This document shows positions 1 through 4,470 of a stretch of 7,095 nt of DNA, piece after piece. Below the pieces are notes generated by a model. It saw only the letters and a list, made by a program, of their open reading frames with translations, made no database searches and was not told the origin of the DNA. Every line of letters starts with the position of its first letter. Positions within the stretch are counted from its first letter, which is position 1. This DNA comes from Desulfobacteraceae bacterium (lineage in GTDB: Bacteria; Desulfobacterota; DSM-4660; Desulfatiglandales; Desulfatiglandaceae). The stretch is from NCBI GenBank assembly GCA_030611815.1, contig JAUWPC010000175.1, positions 1 to 7,095 on the forward strand. The letters are read 5' to 3'. Position numbers and translations under genes: made by a program.

Positions 1-2
1 TG

Positions 3-179
3 AGCATGGAATGTGATTGGGACGAAGATAAAAATAGGTAACCAAAAATGTCCATCAATTTGAGACTGCCAGAGGGGTTTGATGAAAAGTATAGAAAGGC
101 GGTTATCCGATCCATGGATCTCTGCTCAGTAAAGAAACATATGATCGACCCGCCGGAATTTGAAATAACCACGTCTTAA
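3..179 (+). pseudogene. OsmC/Ohr-family protein, C-terminal remnant with in-frame stop (5' end outside window)
   Basis: The plus-strand frame from base 3 reads SMECDWDEDKNR, then a TAA stop at 39-41, then in the same frame PK and a 43-residue stretch from the ATG at 48 to the TAA at 177-179. That stretch contains LRLPEGFDEKYRKAV and LCSVKKHMIDPPEFEI, which I recognise as the C-terminal part of OsmC-family redox proteins, including the second conserved cysteine (LC-S-VKK). OsmC and Ohr proteins reduce organic hydroperoxides with a cysteine pair; the first cysteine would lie upstream, outside the window. The residues before the stop also look family-like, so the stop seems to interrupt one gene rather than precede a new one. 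A single substitution explains it. So do two compensating one-base changes: restoring AGGG and shortening the A run would give R-V-T-K-M. The gene converges on the cupin gene, with 11 nt between the two stops. The family call is fairly sure; pseudogene status depends on the stop being real. Confidence 0.6.
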
Positions 180-190
180 TTGAGATTTCT

Positions 191-499
191 TCAGTGTTTT
201 CCGGAAACATCCAGAAGCCTTACTGGTTCAGCAAAGGTCTTCCAGCCATGACGCACACCGGCAGGTATAAAATAGGACTCATTCGAGTTGAGAGTATTAC
301 GTTCGTTGCCTATGAACATCTCTATTTGACCGTCTAAGACAACACCACATTGGTCAAATGGGTGTTCATGTCCACTGTCTTCCTTATCCGGACCTATTTC
401 CATACACACCATGATCAAGTTATCTCCAATTTCTGCCTTGCTCATGATCCCAGGCCTGAACACTTCCAATTGTAATGTAGCTAAATTCCAGATACCCAT
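191..499 (-). CDS. Small single-domain cupin protein
   Basis: The product is 102 residues, the usual size of a stand-alone Cupin_2 domain, with no signal peptide, so it should be cytoplasmic. Cupin motif 1 is visible as G43-H44-E45-H46-P-F-D-Q50 followed by the G57 turn, and motif 2 as P79-A-G-V-R-H84. H44, H46 and H84 are the expected metal-binding histidines. The fourth ligand, usually Glu, is Gln50, which also occurs in this superfamily. Cupins of this size may be enzymes (dioxygenases, isomerases, lyases) or small-molecule sensors, and the sequence does not decide which. The ATG at 497-499 has AGGA 7 nt upstream. The gene starts 58 nt after the stop of the cysteine hydrolase and probably shares its transcript. 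It ends 11 nt from the converging OsmC remnant, and I see no strong terminator between them. The fold is confident, the function unknown. Confidence 0.88.
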   Translation of the reverse strand: MGIWNLATLQLEVFRPGIMSKAEIGDNLIMVCMEIGPDKEDSGHEHPFDQCGVVLDGQIEMFIGNERNTLNSNESYFIPAGVRHGWKTFAEPVRLLDVSGKH

Positions 500-557
500 G
501 TTCTCGTCCTTTTATTTCATTAGATATTGATTTTTGCCGATTTTAGATCAGTTATGC

Positions 558-1100
558 TTAAGCCATAATTTCCTCAGTTTTCTTGAGCCGGGCATACACG
601 GGAGATAGGGCCGCCATAAAAGCCCCATGGACAAAGTCCGCTGGAATTTTGGTGCCCTCAAATGTCAAATCCCGTGTAGCACAGGCATCGGTTACGAGCG
701 TACACCTAAAGCCCAAGTCAAAAGCTGCCCTTGTGGTTGCATCAACACAGAGATGGCTCATTGCACCGCAGATTGTAAGGTGGTTGATATTTGCGGATTG
801 CAGCTCTTCCAGCAGATTCGTTTCCCGGAAGCTGTTTGGGAAATGTTTTTTAATCATCTTTTCAGATCCCAAAGGATTCAGCAGTGCATTGATCTCTACG
901 CCTATTGTATTTGGTACAAAAAAGGCAGCTCCTTCATGGATGGAAAAGTGCTGAATGTGATAAACTGGTTTGGCCGTCTTGCGGTACAATAGGAGAAGCT
1001 TCTTTGCGTTTTCCGCAGCTACATCAATTCCTGAAAGCTCCATATTGCCGCCGCTAAAATAGTCGTTTTGCATATCAATTATTACCAACGCATCGTTCAT
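558..1100 (-). CDS. Isochorismatase-like cysteine hydrolase
   Basis: This 180-residue protein has the full layout of the isochorismatase-like (COG1335) hydrolases: a first strand ending in the catalytic Asp (LVIIDMQNDY, D9), the catalytic Lys in IKKHFPNSF (K85 by spacing to F91), and the nucleophile in GAMSHLCVDATTRAA (C118). The following DACATRDL segment is also typical. Members cleave amides, ureides or vinyl ethers of small molecules (nicotinamide, N-carbamoyl compounds, isochorismate). The Asp-x-His metal site of nicotinamidases such as PncA is not evident, so I would not call it PncA. No signal peptide is seen. The start is backed by AGGGG 6 nt upstream. The cupin gene follows 58 nt downstream on the same strand, suggesting a two-gene unit that handles one small metabolite. 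The upstream side abuts the repeat-bounded gap at 1147-1474. The fold is certain, the substrate unknown. Confidence 0.93.
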   Translation of the reverse strand: MNDALVIIDMQNDYFSGGNMELSGIDVAAENAKKLLLLYRKTAKPVYHIQHFSIHEGAAFFVPNTIGVEINALLNPLGSEKMIKKHFPNSFRETNLLEELQSANINHLTICGAMSHLCVDATTRAAFDLGFRCTLVTDACATRDLTFEGTKIPADFVHGAFMAALSPVYARLKKTEEIMA

Positions 1101-1146
1101 AACTTTCCCCTTTCCTCTTCTTTAAGAGCAATTACACAGGTATTTA

Positions 1147-1474
1147 TTAGACAGGATAACAGGATTAACTTGATTATTAATTCTTGTAAATCCTCTAACT
1201 ATCCTGATGGCCCGTTCTTTGCTTTAGCGGTAAGTCATTAGTTTAGCCCCTTCTATTGTAATTTGGCTTAACCTGCTCTCCTGATTGATCGAGAGTAAAT
1301 TTGAATATTCGTTTCACATTTAAGAGAGACTCAAAGAGATTATATCAATTCCTTATTCGGGGTCTATCTATAAGCCATTTTACCAGGATATTTATTTTGA
1401 TTTACTGGATTATTACAATAACGTCTTGTTTGTCACTTAACATAGATTCCTGTTTATCCTGTTATCCTGTCTAA
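1147..1474. repeat. 328-bp gene-free segment bounded by a 23-bp inverted repeat
   Basis: The left arm (1147-1169) and the reverse complement of the right arm (1452-1474) agree at 22 of 23 positions; the shared core is tagacaggataacaggat. The inside is AT-rich, with no credible ORF and no tRNA-like structure. Degenerate versions of the same ACAGGATT-type unit occur inside at about 1160-1200 (in both orientations) and near 1384-1416. This is how decayed, dispersed intergenic repeats tend to look; I recall similar 'ACAGGATAACAGGATT' units from deltaproteobacterial genomes, but that is memory, not a search. No target-site duplication is obvious at the ends, so a MITE is possible but not shown. 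The rest of the gap (1101-1146 and 1475-1536) holds only the ribosome binding site of the hydrolase gene and unremarkable DNA. Confidence 0.6.
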
Positions 1475-1536
1475 AAAAGAGACACCTGAATAGTAACCTT
1501 TAAGATATAACGTAGTCTTGATTTTTTCCTTTGGTT

Positions 1537-2058
1537 TCACTTTTCTTCCGACAAATGGGAGAAAATTTCACTCTTATGCCGATCAACATAGGCACAACTT
1601 GGCTCTGCTCCACATGCCCGGCATTTAAGGTCATAGGCAGAGTTGATCGTCTGGCACTGAGGACAGGCATAGTGCTCAAGCATTTCCGCAAACCATTGAG
1701 CGTATCCAACTTCTTTGATCCGTTCCTGGGCCTCCCACAACTCAATTCTATGAGGTCGTTCCTCCTTAAATGTGCGTAATTCATCACAGGGGTATTCCTC
1801 ACATTCCACGCAAAATTCTATCCTTCTCTCTGCGGCGCATTCGGCCATTTTGCAGTTATTTTCACAGAAGTAACTACGCTTTTCTGAACGGCACCCGTGA
1901 CATCGCCATACCTCAGGAGTAGTGTGATAACGGTCCGCAATGGCTCTCAACCTTTGCGGTTCTTCTGCCGTACCTATAAACAGAGTACAGGATGGACAAA
2001 ACAGACCGCAAACGGCGGTGAGCTTCTTCTCTGGGTAAAAATCTTTTTTTGTCTTCAT
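1537..2058 (-). CDS. DUF3795-family cysteine-rich protein with C-terminal zinc ribbon
   Basis: The protein has 173 residues and 16 cysteines. The N-terminal part (about 14-95) matches DUF3795: C17-G-L-F-C21-P-S-C24, then W-R-C53-H-G-C56, C65, C69, C74, and E-F-C83-V-E-C86-E-E-Y-P-C91. The C-terminal part (about 130-152) is a separate zinc ribbon, C132-P-Q-C135 ... C146-R-A-C149-G. No membrane segment or signal is present, so it is probably a cytoplasmic metal-binding protein. The family has no established biochemical role; the cysteine spacing suggests zinc or an iron-sulfur cluster, and that is inference. The ATG at 2056-2058 has GGAG 5 nt upstream. The gene stands alone: a 436-bp gap lies downstream, and a hairpin-rich 178-bp gap separates it from the barrel-protein gene. 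The family call is confident, the function unknown. Confidence 0.85.
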   Translation of the reverse strand: MKTKKDFYPEKKLTAVCGLFCPSCTLFIGTAEEPQRLRAIADRYHTTPEVWRCHGCRSEKRSYFCENNCKMAECAAERRIEFCVECEEYPCDELRTFKEERPHRIELWEAQERIKEVGYAQWFAEMLEHYACPQCQTINSAYDLKCRACGAEPSCAYVDRHKSEIFSHLSEEK

Positions 2059-2098
2059 CAGTTCTCCAAATCATACTCTCCTGACAGGGATCGGTGGC

Positions 2099-2133
2099 CT
2101 ACTGATGGTGCCTTAGCATCACGTGATCAGTAG
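2099..2133 (-). other. Hairpin in the leader of the DUF3795 gene
   Basis: CTACTGAT (2099-2106) and ATCAGTAG (2126-2133) are a perfect 8-bp inverted repeat. Read on the minus strand, the inside can also pair (GTG-A-TGC with GCA-C-CAT, one mismatch, around a TAAG loop), giving one long hairpin if CTACTG/CAGTAG closes it. It lies about 40 nt upstream of the DUF3795 start and does not overlap its ribosome binding site. It could be an RNA leader structure, an operator or part of a repeat. I could not match it to any riboswitch consensus I know. Confidence 0.4.
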
Positions 2134-2149
2134 CAACTCACGGGAGCTG

Positions 2150-2172
2150 CGGGTGAAAGCTGACGACACCCG
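2150..2172. other. 6-bp stem-loop in the intergenic region upstream of the DUF3795 gene
   Basis: CGGGTG (2150-2155) and CACCCG (2167-2172) pair perfectly around an 11-nt loop. On the plus strand a run of five T follows shortly after (about 2180-2184), and ACCC-GAAT-GGGT (2168-2179) can form an alternative small hairpin directly before it, a terminator-like layout. No plus-strand gene ends nearby, so a terminator role has no obvious client. On the minus strand it would be an upstream part of the DUF3795 leader. Confidence 0.35.
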
Positions 2173-2203
2173 AATGGGTTTTTAAAAGACTGTATGACGG
2201 ATC

Positions 2204-2235
2204 AAGGAGCTATCCTTCCCCGCGGTACCGCGGGG
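2204..2235. repeat. GC-rich perfect palindrome with adjacent small hairpin, after the barrel-lipoprotein gene
   Basis: CCCCGCGGTACCGCGGGG (2218-2235) is a perfect 18-bp palindrome starting 1 nt after the stop of the barrel-protein gene. Touching it is AAGGA-gcta-TCCTT (2204-2217), a second small stem-loop. On the minus strand the pair would form strong 3' mRNA hairpins and may protect the end of the transcript or stall polymerase. There is no T run afterwards, so it is not a textbook intrinsic terminator. The compact, GC-rich form is also typical of REP-like dispersed palindromes. Confidence 0.55.
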
Positions 2236-2236
2236 T

Positions 2237-3070
2237 TCAGTTTGGAAAACGGTATGTGAGTCCGGATCCTACGAACCAGTCGTTAGCCGCTTCAGATATA
2301 CCAACTCCGCCGGAGACATCAACCTGAAAATTATCTAAGATTAGAAAGGTAAAACCGCCGTCAAAGGCGTTTGATGGTATGTTTGAGGGGTTTATGGCGA
2401 TGGCGCCGTAGAATTCCACAAAGGCCCCGAGACGGTCGGTTAAGCTAAGGCCGAGACTCGCAGTGTAATTGAATACGGATTGGGTATGGCGCGTTGATGA
2501 CGCATCTTCCGAGGTCTGCCAGGCTGTCCCTAAATTATAGCTGAATGAAAGGAAGTCAGTGAGGGTGTGCGTAAAGGCAAGGAGGAATGAGGGGTCAGCC
2601 CGGTGACTTGTAAAATTGTCTGCCCCCACAGGGAGGGATAGTTGGGCTAAAAATGCGCTTTCTGGCAGCCATCCTGATGCTTCAAGAAATTTGTATTTGA
2701 CCCCTACGTTTGCATCCCCTGATCCGCTTGAGGATGACTTCGTGCTATTTTTAGGACGATCGCTTTGCCATGTATATCCGTTATACCCTATGCGAACTTC
2801 TCCGTTCGGAATGACACCGATCCTCAGCAGGGTGTTGGGGACCTGGTCACTCTTTATCTGGGTGTCACTGTCATCTTTGTTTTCTGTGTGGGTCCAGCCA
2901 AGTTCTATCTGGGGGTGGCATGGTGGGACGACATTGGGTGAAGTCGTCTGACCGGGTCGATCAGAAGATAACGGCCCAGGGTTCTTCGGACAGGCACATG
3001 CGGACAGCCATATGATCGTTGCGAACAAAATCAAAACAGAACCGAAACCATGATATACGGCTTTTGCCAT
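2237..3070 (-). CDS. Outer-membrane beta-barrel lipoprotein, MetA/phenol-degradation transporter-like (PF13557 type)
   Basis: The 277-residue product begins with a lipoprotein signal: short basic N-terminus, hydrophobic stretch of about residues 10-22, then lipobox L22-S-A-C25. The mature part opens with LSSDRPGQTTSPNVVPP and Q-I-E-L-G-W, followed by LLRIGVIPNGEVRIGYNGY, G-D-A-N-V-G-V-K-Y, LSLPVGADNF and many alternating amphipathic strands ending in G-L-T-Y-R-F. This order is typical of the Phenol_MetA_deg family, putative outer-membrane channels whose substrates are mostly unknown. I chose the ATG at 3068-3070 because AGGAGG lies 8 nt upstream and the signal peptide begins properly there. 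A longer reading from the TTG at 3127 would start inside the -35 box and spoil the signal peptide. The gene has its own promoter (3099-3127) and a palindrome right after its stop, so it looks monocistronic. Fold and location are fairly sure; substrate unknown. Confidence 0.82.
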   Translation of the reverse strand: MAKAVYHGFGSVLILFATIIWLSACACPKNPGPLSSDRPGQTTSPNVVPPCHPQIELGWTHTENKDDSDTQIKSDQVPNTLLRIGVIPNGEVRIGYNGYTWQSDRPKNSTKSSSSGSGDANVGVKYKFLEASGWLPESAFLAQLSLPVGADNFTSHRADPSFLLAFTHTLTDFLSFSYNLGTAWQTSEDASSTRHTQSVFNYTASLGLSLTDRLGAFVEFYGAIAINPSNIPSNAFDGGFTFLILDNFQVDVSGGVGISEAANDWFVGSGLTYRFPN

Positions 3071-3078
3071 TGAGACGT

Positions 3079-3084
3079 CCTCCT
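3079..3084 (-). promoter_or_regulatory. Ribosome binding site deciding the start of the barrel-lipoprotein gene
   Basis: On the minus strand this is AGGAGG, 8 nt before the ATG at 3068-3070 and preceded by an A run. It is the best Shine-Dalgarno site near the gene and supports the 277-residue product over the longer TTG-initiated reading. Confidence 0.8.
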
Positions 3085-3098
3085 TTTTTTTGAACAAT

Positions 3099-3127
3099 AT
3101 CTTAACTCGATAAATGAAATATTTCAA
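3099..3127 (-). promoter_or_regulatory. Sigma70-type promoter of the barrel-lipoprotein gene
   Basis: On the minus strand TTGAAA (3122-3127, five of six matches to the -35 consensus) is followed after exactly 17 nt by TAAGAT (3099-3104, four of six matches to the -10 consensus). A transcript would start near 3092, giving a leader of about 22 nt that contains the AGGAGG site. Spacing, AT-rich context and position all agree; it is the clearest promoter in the window. Confidence 0.65.
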
Positions 3128-3163
3128 CTTGCTTTTGTTCGGGCCTGACCTATCTCTCGCATT

Positions 3164-3178
3164 AGGCCCTTAGGGCCT
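3164..3178. other. Palindrome upstream of the barrel-lipoprotein promoter
   Basis: AGGCCCT-T-AGGGCCT is a perfect 7-bp inverted repeat about one base, 36 bp upstream of the -35 box and about 125 bp downstream of the ATPase stop. It could be an operator for the lipoprotein gene or the hairpin of a weak terminator for the TPR-ATPase transcript. No T run follows on either strand, and the single-base centre favours a protein-binding site over an RNA hairpin. Confidence 0.35.
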
Positions 3179-3302
3179 TCGAACTGGCAACATGTTGTAA
3201 AACAAAAAACCCCGATTAAGCGACAATACCGAGTGACTCGTCTGCTGGGAGTGGATCCTTTAATGCCCGTTACCAACAGTAGTAATCTACACCCGATCTA
3301 CT

Positions 3303-4454
3303 TCATTCAATCGCCCTTGAGCCTTTATCTCCCAGGCGCTGTAAGGATTTTCGCACCTTTCTCATACGGGACTTTTCAACACCGCTTGTGTTGATCACAT
3401 GGCCGGCCCAAGACTCAACCCACCTGGATGTCCATACTCCGGTTGTACTCGCCCATAGGCCTAAAATGCCGAGGACGGTCCAGGCCTTCCAGTCGAGGAT
3501 GTGGAGGCCAAAGAAATCATTGACCTGAGGGCAATAGATGATGAAGAGTTGAACCACAGCCGCGAAGACAAGAGAATAGATCAGCCAGGGGTTTTGAAAA
3601 AACCGAATCGTATCAAATGCTCTGATGATATAGATTCGAGCAAAGGCGTATACCACTATCCCTGTAAAGGCCACTAGAACCACTAACCCGGAGATGACAA
3701 ATGTTATATTTTTTGACAACTTGTCCACTTCTAATTCAAAAGAGGTGGGCGGAATCTCGGATTCCTGAAGGGCTTGAGCAATCTTGCCAAGTTCTGTGTT
3801 CATACCCGTTTCTGTAATAACAGTTTTTCCTGTGCCCTTTACCACCGTTGTGCCGGCAAACACCATGTTCGTTCGCTCGGCCAGTGGAACTTCCTGCGAA
3901 AGGATGGCGACTTCTTTCTCGGCAGGGACGGATTCTCCTGTGAGCATCGCTTCATCAATAAAAAGCGCGTGCTCTTCCACAAGGCGGCCGTCGGCAGGGA
4001 CCTTCATTCCTTCTTCCAGGGGAATGATGTCTCCTGGCACGACTTCAGTCACATCCACTTCCAAAGGTGATCCGTCCCGGATCACTTTAATTTTCTGCTC
4101 AATAAGGTTCTTCAGAGACTGTATCGCACGTGTGGCTTTGTATTCCTGAATAAAGGAGAGGCCGGTATTGATGATGAGGATAGCGCAGATGAAAGAGGCA
4201 TCGGCAAAATCTTTTGCGATAAAGGCTACGATAGCCGCTGCATAAAGGACATAGTTGAAAAAGCTCATCAGTTGACGCAAAAGGATTTCCCATGCCGAGA
4301 CCTGTTTCTCTTCGCGAATCTTGTTGGGGCCGAATCTCTCTATCCGCTCCTTGACATCGAATGCAGACAACCCTTCAAGCCTCGATCCCTGCTCCTGAAT
4401 GACGGCATTCCCCTCCATGGCATGCCAGGTCGGGGTTTTCATTTCAGATGTCAT
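3303..4454 (-). CDS. Internally deleted P-type cation ATPase (actuator domain kept; phosphorylation and nucleotide domains missing)
   Basis: The 383-residue product starts like a type II P-type ATPase: cation-ATPase N-terminal domain (about 8-60, with W10-H, G28-L-S and F41-G-P-N), TM1 (about 62-80), TM2 (about 85-103), and an actuator domain (about 105-240) with V-P-G-D (139-142), V-P-A-D-G (152-156) and the phosphatase loop T172-G-E-S175. TM3 follows (about 250-271). The sequence then jumps to I-R-F-F-Q-N-P-W290-L-I, which aligns with TM9-TM10 and the C-terminus (to about 345). The PEGLP helix, DKTGT phosphorylation site, nucleotide domain and TM4-8 are absent, roughly 500 residues of a protein usually near 900. 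It cannot pump ions by the normal cycle. The frame is open throughout. I chose the ATG at 4452-4454 because GGGGAG lies 7 nt upstream; the longer reading from 4535 overlaps the TPR gene. It sits 16 nt after the TPR gene, probably in one transcript. It could be a deletion pseudogene, an assembly artefact or a repurposed membrane protein. Confidence 0.8.
   Translation of the reverse strand: MTSEMKTPTWHAMEGNAVIQEQGSRLEGLSAFDVKERIERFGPNKIREEKQVSAWEILLRQLMSFFNYVLYAAAIVAFIAKDFADASFICAILIINTGLSFIQEYKATRAIQSLKNLIEQKIKVIRDGSPLEVDVTEVVPGDIIPLEEGMKVPADGRLVEEHALFIDEAMLTGESVPAEKEVAILSQEVPLAERTNMVFAGTTVVKGTGKTVITETGMNTELGKIAQALQESEIPPTSFELEVDKLSKNITFVISGLVVLVAFTGIVVYAFARIYIIRAFDTIRFFQNPWLIYSLVFAAVVQLFIIYCPQVNDFFGLHILDWKAWTVLGILGLWASTTGVWTSRWVESWAGHVINTSGVEKSRMRKVRKSLQRLGDKGSRAIE
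3624..3647 (-). other. Deletion junction inside the P-type ATPase gene
   Basis: Codons 270-277 (A-F-A-R-I-Y-I-I) lie between the end of TM3 and the start of the segment that normally precedes TM9. Conserved ATPase sequence stops on one side and resumes on the other about 500 family positions later, with no frame change. No other frame in this short interval can hide the missing domains, so they are lost rather than frameshifted. Confidence 0.65.
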
Positions 4455-4470
4455 GTCTTGTCTCCCCTGT

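Noticed and set aside
1122..1150. Possible promoter for the cysteine hydrolase gene (TGTAAT as -10 on the minus strand)
   Set aside because: The -10 is good, but the -35 17 nt upstream matches only three of six bases and lies inside the repeat arm; too weak to claim.
2140..2175. Resemblance to group II intron domain V (GAGC...GTGAAAGC)
   Set aside because: The required helix around the GAAA loop and the closing bases do not form, and there is no reverse transcriptase or intron body nearby.
3204..3262. Possible terminator for the TPR-ATPase transcript: GGGG followed by six T on the minus strand
   Set aside because: The only upstream pairing I find is a weak 5-bp stem over a long loop; not strong enough to list as a terminator.
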